Below, one piece after another: positions 34,026 through 46,054 of a stretch of 64,000 nt of DNA. Within the stretch, counting starts at the first letter, position 1; each line of letters starts with the position of its first letter. The notes beneath the pieces were generated by a model, which worked only from the letters and a program-made list of their open reading frames with translations, searched no databases and was not told the DNA's origin. Location of the stretch: the NCBI GenBank assembly GCA_030704615.1, contig CM060732.1:36873053-36937052 (forward strand), in the 5' to 3' direction. Source of the DNA: Takakia lepidozioides. Taxonomy: Eukaryota > Streptophyta > Takakiopsida > Takakiales > Takakiaceae. The position numbers were made by a program, and so were the translations under genes.

Positions 34026-34419
34026 GAGCATCCCCACCCTTGAGCCCGAAATACTCCTTGTAACGTAAAAATTACGTGATCGATTCAGAGCCTGTTGGGT
34101 TATGTGGTGAGGCAGCCCCTCCTCGCGCACACCCTTGCCCCTAAATCGCCCACACTATCCCCGTGGAGCTCGGCTCCCATTGGCAGGAGGGGCCATGCTC
34201 GCTGCCAAGCTGCTGACATGCACGCGCTGGTCACGTTGACTTGGATTCAGGGGCGTATTCGGGGCCCTGAATATGGCGCTTGGGTTCAGTGCACGGAACG
34301 ATATTCAGTGCCCGCTTTTCATGGGATATGGGGTTCAGTGCAAGGGTGTGGACGTTTTCCCGCCACCACACCCTGATATTCCGTTGGCGTGCTAGGTTCA
34401 GTGGAGGGTGGGGATGTTC
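34026..34419. mobile_element. Tourist/PIF-Harbinger-like MITE
   Basis: A 394-bp element with terminal inverted repeats GAGCATCCCCACCCTTGAG (left) and GAACATCCCCACCCTCCA (right, reverse complement), flanked by a 3-bp TAA duplication (34,023-34,025 and 34,420-34,422). The interior is GC-rich compared with the surroundings and has no transposase. The TIR form and TAA target duplication match PIF/Harbinger non-autonomous elements. Confidence 0.75.
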
Positions 34420-34422
34420 TAA

Positions 34423-35630
34423 GGGTGATGCAAAACTTAATAGCTCCTTGTGAGGAGACGTTTTTTTTTCCGTCTTGTAGCAAAGAAGCCACGATTGAGT
34501 GTCATTACTTAGAGAGTACTATTCCATCTAAATCAATTGTGCATTTTTAGACCTTGGGGTGATTCACTTAGGGGCGATTGCGAGTGCCCATAGAACCTGG
34601 CACTTATTAGGCCTACTCAAAGGCTATTGCGTCAACACTATTGGCCCTCTCTTTAACTGGGATGTGCACAAAGAGTCCTTTAGTTTCAGTCCTAGGTATA
34701 TTGAATCTGTGTTTTGTACTGAAATTCATTGTTGATGAATTCACAACTAGTAAGGAAATTATGGACAAAGAACCCCTCTCATTTCTTACGACTTTTGTAT
34801 ATGTTAGGGTGCCATCTTGAGGGCACACATCTTAGTAGCCCAACGGCATCCCCATCCCCGACCATCTCAAGTGTCTTTATTTTTCCATGTCTCTTGCCCA
34901 ACACAAATGTGAATGCCAAATGTTAGCTTGAAGAACTTGTCCCAGTTCAAATTGTTTGCTTTGGTTAGAACTTAGAACTTCAGTTCACAACACTTGAAAG
35001 TGCACAACCCTTTTGGATACGAATTGTTTGTCGGTTGCTAATTTTGAATGTAATTATGCATTGTAAGGTAAGCTTCTTTGTGTGCAAGCCGTTGGTTGCA
35101 CGCAAAGGTAGATCTGACCGACATGGTCATGCATAGACGTGTGGCCATTTAATTTTTTATTTTTTATTTTATTTTTTTCGTAGAAGGCAGCCGTTTTGCC
35201 TAGATATGATTACTTGCTTAAGTACTATATAAATCAAAGCACTCAGGAGAACGAGGTGGTGGATTTTGGTCTCAGATCTTGTACAATGTACCTATGAAGT
35301 GATTGGATGAAAGTGTATGAGAAAGGTTAATCCTTGTGTTAGATTCCATCCTGTCTAGCGTGTCTCTGTCCTGCCGTGCTACAACCCTCATACGGGTAAT
35401 ACCGGACCAACAAGGGGAATATATCCCCGGCCCCGGAATCTTGGTGGAGATGGGGGGCAGTTTGTCTGTTATGAAGATGTATGAACTAATGATGTTCAGG
35501 TGCTGGTAAGGTACAGGGAATTGGAAGGTACGGCGGTAGCAAGCATGATGTTTGCGGCTTATACTCCTTGTTTCTTCGTTTTCTTTTTTTGTTTGTGCCA
35601 ACTTGTGTTGATTCGATCTACTGTGTGCAA
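34423..35630. other. Unassigned DNA before the gag remnant
   Basis: No gene is supported. The 35,270-35,630 part is less AT-rich and may be the leader or a diverged LTR of the following gypsy-like element, but no TG...CA pair or primer site could be fixed. Confidence 0.3.
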
Positions 35631-38085
35631 TGGCATCTCCTTCCCACTCTGAGATGTTGTTTCCTAATATTACTCCTGAACTCAACTTCGAGCTCACATT
35701 TATGCATGAATTACGAGTCCGTTTAAGCAAAGATATCTGCAAGTACGCCCCTATTGATGCCAAGGAAGCATGGACGCGTGATGAGATTGTGGTGGACACT
35801 CCCTCGGATTACTGGATTGTCAAATTCAAAGGGAGGTTGCAAAAGTCACAACCACCGCTGCTCAAAAGCGTGAACAAAAACGCAAAGTAGACGAAGCACT
35901 ATATAGGGCTTGGGCTGGGAAATTGTTGCAAGAACTACACGCGGAGGAGATTGCTCAGAGGATCCCATTTGCAATGCTCAAACAACGTATGAGTGCTAGT
36001 GAATGGTTCAACTGGGCTCAATTGGGTGTTCCTAAGTTTACTGTCTCCCGGGAGCTTGGCCGTGATTTAGAGAGCTTTGCGCATCCCAACAGGCCCAGTC
36101 CTTTGCGGCTCTGGGAATTTGTCAAGGATGGTACGGCTATTGTATTTGCTACTCTTCGTGAGGCCACGGTCACTGAGGCTGCTGCTGATCCCACCTGGGA
36201 AGAGGTAGTAGCTGGGGTGCTTGAGCAACGATTCCATCATTGTGCCACGGATGTAGTCGTCCTCCCTGGCAAAAGCTTCAAATACAAACGCGTGGGGCTT
36301 AGTTAGGTGGAGGAAGCAGCGGAATACCCTCCCCATACCCTAATTGTCAAAGAACGCATCATTCGCTCCATTGCTAAGGTCTCGTTTTGGCTCAAATCCG
36401 ATCGGGAAGTCTGGGATTAGTTGGGTGAGGCGGTCTACCTCTTGCCCAAGCACAAATACATCAGTTGCCACCGTGTGGCGAACTTGGAAGAATTTCTTCA
36501 AGCTCCAGCAGATAGGAGGTAAGCTGTGTTGGTCCTGCCTATGCCTGTCCACACTAGGGCCATGCTGGAAAAAGAAGCAGAAGAGATGGTAGGCTTAAGT
36601 GAGCTTGAAGCTGGAAGAGAGAGAGAGTTAGATGCTGACAAGAATGAAAACTCTCAAGCTAAAGAATCTATTGATCAGGGAGGGGTAGAAGATGATAAGG
36701 TCGCTCAGGAGCCAGCTCTTGATGTGGAAGAGCTTTTTGAGGCCATGGGTATCATATCCAACTGTCCGCCTTCAATGAAAATGCAATCAAGGTGCACATG
36801 TGGTGTCGGATAACAAGTCAATGGGTTTTGTTGAAAGAATGCACAAGCAACCCTTTCCTGATTTTAATTTGGGCAAGGATTTCAAATCTTTTCTGGAGTT
36901 TTTTGACATCAGCACAGAAATCAATTCAGTCCCACAGAAATTTATTATAAAGATCTTTTGCATGTGTCTGAAAGGGGAAGCTAGAAAGATTTTTGAGTCC
37001 AACATCAAAGGCAAAACTGATCTGACTTGGGCTGAGGCCAGACAATTGGCAAATAGGTTGTTTCGGGAAGTCAAGCCCATTGCCTATACTGTCCCTGAGC
37101 TAATATTTTCCCCTGGTGACAGTATCTGGAAGTATTACTCTGATCTTCGTACAGCAGTTTGTAAGGCAGTGGAAGAGCCGGCTGAACGTTCAGCCATACT
37201 GAAGCATTGTTTCATCAAGGGTTTACCCCTAGCTGAAAGGGTATTCTTGCAAAAACAATATATATCACCATGAAGACGAAATGGTAGGCTTACTGAAAGA
37301 GCGACTTAGGTTGAAGGCTGCCAAGGTTGGCATGAGCTTCTCCCTTCTTAAGGCCACACATTTTCTTGCTGCTAGTCAGGAAACTAATCTAGTGGATGTT
37401 CATGGTGAGGTGACTGCAACAGCAGACCAGGTATTACTCACGTTGGTTCATGAGTTGCATCAATTGCATAGTGATATGCAAGACCAGCTGCAGGCTTTGA
37501 AAAGTGAAGCCACTTGGAGGGCCTCGGGTTCCGATGCCCCTAGCCAAAGCCCGAAGGTTCTAAACGAGGGGTTTATAGGGGAAAAACCCAAACAGGCTTG
37601 AGGTATGTTGACAAGGCCTCACTACCTGCAAGCATCATCTGTAAATCCACTGAACACTACACTCGACGCTGCCCATACATGCCTGATTTGCCAGTTCTTA
37701 TTGAGCAACTTAAGAAAGAGAAAAATGGAGTTGGAAACGAAAACGGTCGTCTGTGAGGGTGCTAGACGATCACCGTAGCAGCCCCAAATCACTGGTAAGT
37801 GCGGTTTTCTCACAAGATTTTAAGTTATTGCATTGTGAGGCTCTCCGTACCATGCGCAAGGTTCGTGTTCATCCTCTCATGACACAATGTTATGTGGGTC
37901 ACTTGTCCTTTTCTTGTATCATAGATACTGGATACACAATGTCTGCAGTACCACTAAATGTCGTGCTTGTCTTAGGCCTCAAGTTACAATCTGCTATTGG
38001 CCTTACAGTGACCATGGCTGACGGTACAGCCTATGAACCATTACAATATTATGAAGCAGTGAATCAAGATTTAGTTTTCAAGTGA
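35631..38085 (+). mobile_element. Gypsy-like gag-protease remnant
   Basis: Successive plus frames form a decayed gag-protease. An N-terminal extension (35,631-36,306: HELRVRLSKDICKYAPIDAK; WFNWAQLGVPKFTVSRELGR) is followed by an acidic linker (36,526-36,790). The gag core (36,800-37,273) contains FKSFLEFFDISTEINSVPQK and KGEARKIFESN. A second piece is at 37,281-37,600, a one-Cys-missing knuckle CKSTEHYTRRC near 37,645, and a protease with FSCIIDTGYTMSAVPL (37,910-37,960). At least five frameshifts or stops separate the parts. No RT follows; the sequence ends at 38,085 in unrelated DNA. Confidence 0.6.
37753..38085 (+). pseudogene. Retropepsin domain of the gag-protease remnant
   Basis: A 110-codon frame holds the aspartic-protease active site CIIDTGYTMSAVPLNVV and the later hydrophobic GLTVTMADGTAYEPL. 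DTG with a following hydrophobic strand is diagnostic for retroviral-type proteases. The frame closes at 38,083-38,085 with no RT. Confidence 0.6.
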
Positions 38086-38689
38086 ATGTGCATGACTCCA
38101 AATTCTTTAAATATCGACATCAAAGTCGAATGACATACATTAGACAATGCAAATGATACATATTAGTAAAATAATTTTCATGACTCCAAATTCATTAACG
38201 TCGACATCAAAGTCAACTGATATACAAATTTAGCCAATGCAAAGGATATATACTAATTAGCACAAGTATCCATGAGACATCATTACCCAGTACATGTTGT
38301 CAATTAGTCTGCTATCCCCAATACAAATGCACCATATATAGTCCACAAACACCCTAGCCCTGAAACTAGAACATCTACACATAAGGTTGACATTGAGAAG
38401 ACTGGGTGTGCGTCGCACGAAAATATGTTTTTGCAAATGCCTCCGCGTAGATAGGTAGCTTGTAAAAATGAAGACTCGAACTTAGACCAAAAAATTTGTT
38501 TTGTAAAAAAAAAAAATGTCGGTTTCGAATTCAAATTGACTCCTGCAAAAGAGTAACCACGGATATAAATTGATGAATACTAACACATGAATACAAGGCC
38601 CGAAGGCGAACTAAAAGGTATTTAAAATCAAAGCGGTACACCGAAATTAAAAAAAAATCTTACTCACATGAGAAAACCGAATCAACATT

Positions 38690-40420
38690 AATAAAATGTG
38701 GAAAAATGTATGGAACCTATGGAACTTCTAGACATTTTTACTCGAAATAATTTCTCCAGACCAATGTATAAGTGTACTCCAAAGCTATGTACATTTATTT
38801 TTTCAATGACTCACTTCGGGATATGAGGTTGTGAGGTATTATACGGTTTAGGATAAGAAAAAAGTGTGAAGAGGGGGAAAAAAGAAACAACAGTGCATCG
38901 AACCTATAAGAACTTTCAATCAAATATCTCAACCTTGAATACATTGTACCCCAAAGTAAGAATGTGTTTTTTTAACGAGTTTCCAACATGGATATAACGT
39001 TTTAGGAGCATAAAGTTTTAGAAAAATTATAAGTATGAATCACACAAAATATGCAGGAAAGTTTACGACCTATAAAAACGTTCAATCACGTAATATTTTA
39101 ACCATAATTGTATTATACCCAAAGCTGAAAAAATGATTTGAATGTACTTCAAATATTTGAATGAGGTTTAGGGTATAGGGGTTTGGAGAAGTAAAAGTAC
39201 TATCAAGTACAAATAAAATTGGAAGAGTGTGTAGAACATATAAGAATTTCTAAGTAAATATCCCGAGGACTCTATCATATATATAAGCTAGAATAAAATG
39301 AGTCAATGAGCTTCAAATGTATAAACTACGTTTTAGGATATACTAGGGTTTAGAACAAGCAAAAGTGTGAATGATACAAATAATGGGATATTGTTTAGGA
39401 CTAATACAAAATTTCAATTCAATATTCCAACAACTCTTAGTAGTATGCAACCCCAAAGTTAGAAAAAAAATTTTTGAGTGAGCTTCAAACATTACAAAGA
39501 TATGTTTGGGGTACTGGGCTTAGGCTATTAAGCTAAAGTATACGTAAGAACAAATATGAAAGAATGGAACTTAGGATCTTCAATTAAAAATCCAGACCAC
39601 TTTATCTTATTATAAATCAATGGGAGAAAAAAAATAATGAGCTTCAAACAATAAAAAAAGATGACATACTAGGATGTAGGGTAAGCAAATTTGAGAACGT
39701 AAGAACAAATATGAAAGAATGGAACTTAGGATCTACAAAAATATCAATTAAAAATCCAGACCACTTTATCTTATTATAAATCAATGGGAGAAAAAAAATA
39801 ATGAGCTTCAAACAATAAAAAAAGATGACATACTAGGATGTAGGGTAAGCAAATTTGGTACTATTCAATGACAAACAAATTTACAAGAGTAATTAAGACA
39901 TATAAAATCTCTCAATTAAATATCATAAAATTCTATAAATTTCCCCAAAGCTTAGTACTAGCCAAAAAAAATAAAATCTATTCAATATAAACAAATGGTT
40001 GAAAAGTGCTTATAAGGAAGTTCCATACAAAATTGCTACCAAGTAGTACTAAACAATTGTTTTAATGAACTAATTCAATCTTATACATGTTGGGATTAAA
40101 ATTTGTTCCGACCACGTCCCCACTCTATTGTACCCCAAAGCTGAAAAATTTAGAAATAGGAGGAAAAAAAAACAAAAAACAAACAAAAACGGGACTTGGG
40201 CTTCAAACATGGATATGAGGTGGACAAAAATATCAATGAGAAACTAATATAGAAGAGAGAGTTTGTGTACGAGGTCCTATAAAAACTTTCAATCAAATAT
40301 CCCAACCTTGAATGCATTGTATTCCAAAGTATGAATTTGCTTTCTTATGAAGGTTCAAACATGGATATAAGGTTTTAGGGGTGGATCTATGGTTTGGAGC
40401 CAAGTTAAGACAAGATAAAA
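38690..40420. repeat. Degenerate ~170-bp satellite-like array
   Basis: A motif like GACCTATAAAAACTTTCAATCAAATATC recurs, degraded, at about 38,702, 38,900, 39,066, 39,237, 39,404, 39,568, 39,722, 39,898 and 40,278, usually followed by an equivalent of CCCCAAAGT and of GGATATGAGGTTTTAGG. The spacing is 154-200 bp. Units are 60-80% alike by eye. No frame survives. Confidence 0.6.
39543..39857. repeat. Recent tandem duplication inside the satellite
   Basis: The segment 39,543-39,693 is repeated nearly identically at 39,698-39,857; the second copy has an extra ~10 bases after GGATCT. It is much more similar than other array units, so it is a recent unequal-exchange event. Confidence 0.75.
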
Positions 40421-40798
40421 CAATAGAAAACAAGGGAAACAAGACAACACAATGAATTAATAAGTCTGCAATTTTACCTGTTACTGGATGTCATGTCGAA
40501 GTGCTTCGGTGTGTCTTCGAGGCTTCCAAATAAATGCTTCAAATGCCCCTTATCCACTGATTGACCCTTCCACAAATACATCTATTAGTTTAAAAGGTAT
40601 AAAAAGAGGTCTAATAAGGACAATGGAAAACAAGGTACCCAATATGGTGGTAATGACAAGAACTTCCCCTATGCACTAGCCTGCCACTCCACTGTTCCAA
40701 GCTCTGTCCATCTCTCTCGCTACCTCTCGACTCGCAGCAACTTCAACGTCCCTGCTCGCAACAGAGGTGGTGGCTGAAGAATTAGGGCAAATCCCCAT

Positions 40799-41221
40799 CC
40801 GTTGGATCTTGCCAGATCCAACGACATCACCTAGATGAGAGAAAAAAAAAAAAAACGCTATCCACCGTGGCCGTTGGATCCACGATCCAACGGCTTTCAC
40901 AAAGCCTTGAAAAAAACCAAAAAAAAAAAAAACACCAGCGCGATGCCACGTGGCCACATGATGATGCGCCGAGCATGCGTACTGGCGTGGGTCGGCGCCG
41001 TCAGCGGGCGCCGCCAGAAAAAAATTAAAAATTAAAATACAAAAAGTTGCTGCATCTGGCCACGTGCAGTTGCGCCGAGCGCGCGTCGGCGCCGTTAGCT
41101 CGGCGCCGCCACCAAAGAAAAAGAGAAAGAAAAAGAAAAAGAAAAAAGAAAAAACCTGCCGCGCTTGGACACGGGCGACGCGCCGAGCGTGGGTCCCTGG
41201 CGCCGTCAAAGGCCGTCGCCA

Positions 41222-41267
<46 letters not shown>

Positions 41268-42031
41268 CAACGTCCGTTGGCTTGTCGTGCTAGGCCATGT
41301 GGCGATGCGCCGAGCGTGCAGCCTGGTGTGGGTCCACGAGGCCCGGCAAAGTCAGCGGTATCAGCCACCAAAAAATAAATTAAAACAAAACAACAAAACC
41401 CAACGCCCGTTGGATCTTCCAGATCCAACGGCAACGCTCAAGTGAGATCTCTACACCGTTGGATCTTTGAAATCCGACGGCTTCGAAAAACCCAGCAGAA
41501 ATGTAAAATATATTAAAATATAAAATAAAACATTATTTTAAATTCCAATAATACCTGAATGGACGGATGCTGGATCTTTGCGATCCAACGGTCTCCATCC
41601 CAGGAGAAAAAATCCAATATAAAATAAAACAAAATATAAAAAATAATAGACATTAGATTTCGATAATAAAAAATAAAAAAACAACTTGGCGCATTTCAAC
41701 ATTTGAATTGCTCCTTATTACTTTGTGTTCAACATATATATTATGAACGATGCATATTTTTTCAAAATCTCATGTGTAGTCTGTTGGTATGATTGACAAG
41801 CCTGGTACAAAAGGTTACAGGTTCAATTTTCTACCCTTTGTTTGGTTTGCCTTGTAGGACTAGTTTTATAATTACTCTCATGCAGGTAATTTCATGTTGT
41901 TTTGCACTTTCAAGTATAATAAGAAATATTAAGTAGATAATATCTAACTAGAAAATAAAAATAAAAAATAAAAAATAGGGTAAAAATTAGCAATAGGTCC
42001 TCCCATCCGTTGGATCTCTGTGATCCAACGG
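40799..42031. repeat. Dispersed CCGTTGGATC hairpin series
   Basis: Short palindromes of the form CCGTTGGATC-N3..6-GATCCAACGG occur at 40,799-40,823, 40,871-40,893, 41,407-41,431, 41,456-41,480 and 42,007-42,031, with half-forms at 41,569-41,592. Arms are 9-11 bp and mostly perfect. The plus-strand spacing is irregular, and A-rich runs flank most of them. No gene is visible. Confidence 0.7.
40930..41400. repeat. GC-rich modules with A-rich tails, four copies
   Basis: Four modules of about 110 bp (from near 40,935, 41,046, 41,152 and 41,266) share the order 'gcg...gccacgtgg / atgcgccgagc / tggcgtgggtc.cgg(c)gccgtca / gccgccac' and end in A-rich tracts (the third in a pure A run of about 44, 41,222-41,265). 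The alternation of GC-rich body and A tail recalls serial SINE-like units, but no pol III boxes were found. Confidence 0.55.
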
Positions 42032-42300
42032 TTTCCCAGCCTCCGGAAAAAAAAATCCAAAAAATCAGAAATTAGTTGCTGAGGGTTCCGTCGAATCTCG
42101 GCGCACACGCCGAGGTCTCAACTATTGAGGTTCGACGCACATGTCGAGATCTTAATTATTGAGCCCGCCACAAAAAATAACCCCAGCCGCTACTGAGGTG
42201 TGCATTCAGGTAAAATAAATGGTCGATAATAGATGATAACTAAGTGGAAAATAAACAAATAGTACATATGGAATTAAAAAGAAATAATTGTTGCAGAACT

Positions 42301-43200
42301 AAGTTCACTGGTGTAACGATTTTTGTTGTTCATGATATTGTTGCAGGACCTAGGAATGTAGGTGTTAGTTGCTCATGGAAAGTTTCAAATCGAACTAAAA
42401 TCATACGAACGGTGTTTTCTAAGTTCACTGGTGTAACGATTTTTGTTGTTCATGATATTGTTGCAGGACCTAGGAATGTAGGTGTTAGTTGCTCATGGAA
42501 AGTTTCAAATCGAACTAAAATCATACGAACGGTGTTTTCTAAGTTCACTGGTGTAACGATTTTTGTTGTTCATGATATTGTTGCAGGACCTAGGAATGTA
42601 GGTGTTAGTTGCTCATGGAAAGTTTCAAATCGAACTAAAATCATACGAACGGTGTTTTCTAAGTTCACTGGTGTAACGATTTTTGTTGTTCATGATATTG
42701 TTGCAGGACCTAGGAATGTAGATGTTAGTTGCTCATGTAAAGTTTCAAATCGAACTAAAATCATACGGACGGTGTTTTCTAAGTTCACTGGTGTAACGAT
42801 TTTTGTTGTTCATGATATTGTTGCAGGACCTAGGAATGTAGGTGTTAGTTGCTCATGTAAAGTTTCAAATCGAACTAAAATCATACGGACGGTGTTTTCT
42901 AAGTTCACTGGTGTAACGATTTTTGTTGTTCATGATATTGTTGCAGGACCTAGGAATGTAGGTGTTAGTTGCTCATGTAAAGTTTCAAATCGAACTAAAA
43001 TCATACGGACGGTGTTTTCTAAGTTCACTAGTGTAACGATTTTTGTTGTTCATGCTATTGTTGCAGGACCTAGGAATGTAGGTATTAGTTGCTCATGTAA
43101 AGTTTCAAATCGAAATAAAATCATATGGATCGTGTTTTGTAAGTTCACGAGTGTAATGACTTTTATGGTATATGGTACTATAGGACATATGAATGTAGGT
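42301..43200. repeat. 120-bp tandem minisatellite, about 7.5 units
   Basis: Units begin AAGTTCACTGGTGTAACG at 42,301, 42,421, 42,541, 42,661, 42,781, 42,901, 43,021 and, degenerate, 43,141. The first three are identical; the next three share a few variants (TGG to TGT, CGA to CGG); the last two drift. As 120 is a multiple of 3 the array stays open for 334 codons. Differences between units are mostly amino-acid changing, so it behaves as a satellite and not as a protein gene. Confidence 0.9.
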
Positions 43201-43384
43201 GTTACTTGCTCGTGCAAAGTTTCACACTTGGATGAATTGGTTGCATAGATAGTGCATATGAATGATACATATACACATATAATTTGACACATCACCACCC
43301 ACAATATATGAGAGATATATCACTATGTGAATATAATGGTGTATATCCGATATGCTCTCACAATGATAATGTCAATGTAGTGAA

Positions 43385-45870
43385 CTAATCCACAATAAAA
43401 TGTGTAAATGAGGGTCGTGGTCTCGCCGGTGCCCGACCTCCACGGCCTCCACGGCCCCGAAAGGGTGTGCTCTCATTCTTACCAATAATTGATGCAAATA
43501 CCGTAGCTTCCTCAATTGTGATATTATGCCCTGTAAATTCCTTCCGCAAAACCGCAAGGATTGCAGGGCCCTGCCAACGCTGCTGCTTGTAAACCTTATA
43601 GGAAAATTAAAAATAAATACACGGTTCAAATACACAACATGAGAATATTGAATTGATCATAGATAGTAGTGTGTAACTAAAATGAATACAAATAAGTATT
43701 ACAACAATCATTTGTAAATACAATTAGTACATGTTCACAATTACAAACATTGAATATCATTTAAACGTTGGGTAGACAAATTACCTTGCTCGAGTTATCA
43801 CGATCCATGGCCAATCCCTAAATACCTTCACATGTGTGGCCTTTTCACGGTCCCATGCCTCTATACAACAGCTAATGGGTTCATCATGTGATATCGCTTC
43901 AAGCCATGGGTTCAATTCCTGACATATCGCATCAACTTACATATTAGTAACATGAAAATGACCAATGAGACTTCATTGATTTATACAGAACTTATCATTG
44001 ATATTTTGAACAAAATTATATATATATGTAAATTATATGATGAATGTATCGACACGTACCATAATGATGTCAACTTGAGTAGCATACCGAGTTGACACGG
44101 ACAAAATGGTATCAAAAGGCTCAACCAAATGTAGGTGAGTGATGTAGCCGGAAGTGACATTGGTAACTGTACACCAACGGCAAAACGATGTGCCAGTGGC
44201 GGAGACTCCACCTCTGCAAATGAGAGCGTATATACAATGTACATCATGATACTCCACAAGAGTGAAGCGTACATGACGTCCATCAAACATGCTCAACCCA
44301 TGTGTCATAAGTTGCTCCAACTGGTCGAAGAGATGACCTCCATCCAGAAACGCCTCCATGTCGGCAATATGAGCGATAACCTCAGGGCCAGCATCCTTAC
44401 CCTCCCACTTGGCAATGGATATCCATGATAACAACCAGCGGTCACAACGCAACTCCTATGCAACCTCACATACCTGAAAGAAAAATAATCACATTAATAA
44501 TTAACATGAATGAAGTGACGTGTATCTTTCAATGGTTGTAGATATTATGTTACTGCAACCAAATGTTTGGAATTGAATAAAATCTGTCCGTCTTTGCCAT
44601 AGTAAAGTCGCGAGTCGTTACTAAGTTTGACAACTATTTCATCATCAACTCGGCAACCAGAGCGCTTCTCATAATACAATAACATATATGTGACCCATGC
44701 CTCAATGCTATCAACTTGTACGCCATATGTAACATCATCCGTGCGGCCCCAACCAAGCCCTGATGCTGAAGCCTCGGTGTAGAACTCCTAAACATAACAA
44801 CAAGATTAATTTTAATATGAATTTATATTGAAGTGGATATAAAAAATACATAAACTTACAAACGTAATATAAATATGTATGCACAAATTAATAAATTAAA
44901 ACTAACCTTCATCTGCTGTACGACATTTGTGGAATTAACGGTCTTGAAAACGCCATACACGTCAAACGACTTAAGAAGTCTCAAAGTGTTGTGAGTCATC
45001 CCAATATCAACCATCAATGCCGCAATCCGTGTAGGGTCAAAACATTGTCGTTTATTTGTCAATACACACTCTACCTCACGGTCACGAATAATAGGCCATA
45101 CATTCCAAGTTTGAACAATGTCGACGAGTGCCAAATGACGGTGTTATGTACTCTGGCCAATGTATTGAATGACCCTGCAGAATCATGACACTTAGCCATC
45201 GGTATACCAGTGATAACAGATGCCAGATAGGTCATGCCCCACTAGTACTGCCACCTACGACGGTCATATGCACCAGAACCCATCTCCAAATCACATATGG
45301 ACAATCTCTGACGAGAGCTCGGCACCGGAGTAACAAACTGTGTGGCGTATGAATGCGGGCCAATAGGGGCATGTATGGGTGCACGCACGTCAACATGACC
45401 TGACTGTATAGTATGAGTAATATTCACATCGACATCAACAGTCATAGAGACTGTACTATGAGCTAGAGTCATCTCGGATATATCACTGTGACCATGAATG
45501 ACTCGCTCAATACTCTCCAATGCCGCACCAAACTCATCCTCAGTAAGATGGGGGTGGACATCTGGGTCAGGAATGAGATCCGTGTCCTCACGATGAGGAA
45601 TCTCATCATTATCATCATCATCAATAATAATGCGACTTGGAATGACGGCTCCCTTACTTATAAGATCGAAGGACCAGCGATATTTTAATGCAACTCTAAT
45701 GCGACTGTCTGACGTATCGGTCGACTATCAAATCCACTGAAATATAATTGTCCTATCCATGGGGTGGCTAGGGTCGGATCAATGTCAGGGGCTCGACGAC
45801 GTGGAGGCCTTGGTGGAGGTCTACGATCTGGCTCAAAAGCGAGGGCCAAACCGGAAGAGTCGTCTTCCAT
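43385..45870 (-). CDS. Five-exon gene of unknown function with RGG-rich C-terminus (degenerate)
   Basis: Minus-strand exons with consensus splice sites: E1 45,870-44,907 (donor AAG|GTTAGT), E2 44,787-44,554, E3 44,473-44,060 (ATG|GTACGT), E4 43,918-43,785 (CAAG|GTAATT), E5 43,594-43,385. E1-E4 join in phase 0. E1 starts MEDDSSGLALAFEPDRRPPP and has an acidic IIIDDDDNDEIPHRED part. E2 has EFYTEASASGLGWGRTDDVT, E3 RCDRWLLSWISIAKWEGKDA and E4 PWLEAISHDEPISCCIEAWD. E5 ends in RGRGGRGGRAPARPRPSF, an RGG/RNA-binding-like tail. I do not recognise the family. Lesions: frameshifts near 45,700 and 45,130, a stop after RRRWQY in E1, a TAG early in E3, and a frame mismatch between E4 and E5. It is probably a pseudogene of a host or transposon gene. 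Confidence 0.5.
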
Positions 45871-46054
45871 ACTTTATTTGATGGTAATAATTATGTTGAG
45901 CCCATCACAATTTTACATATTGACCCGCCAACACACAACAACAAACAAACAAAAATCTTATGTATATCAAAATAGTAGGATAGTCAAATTTTTACTATTA
46001 CATGATTAGACCTATTATATTCCTATTCAATATGCGGGTTAGTGAAGCGTAAAA

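Noticed and set aside
40676-41434. 252-codon minus frame with long phenylalanine runs
   Set aside because: It is the reverse of A-rich tracts and GC modules; composition is dictated by repeats and no domain is present.
42301-43200. CRISPR array
   Set aside because: The units are directly contiguous 120-bp repeats without unique spacers, in a plant genome.
42244-43248. 334-codon frame of 40-residue repeats as a protein gene
   Set aside because: The open frame follows from a 120-bp unit divisible by three; unit differences are mostly amino-acid changing and there is no domain or initiation context.
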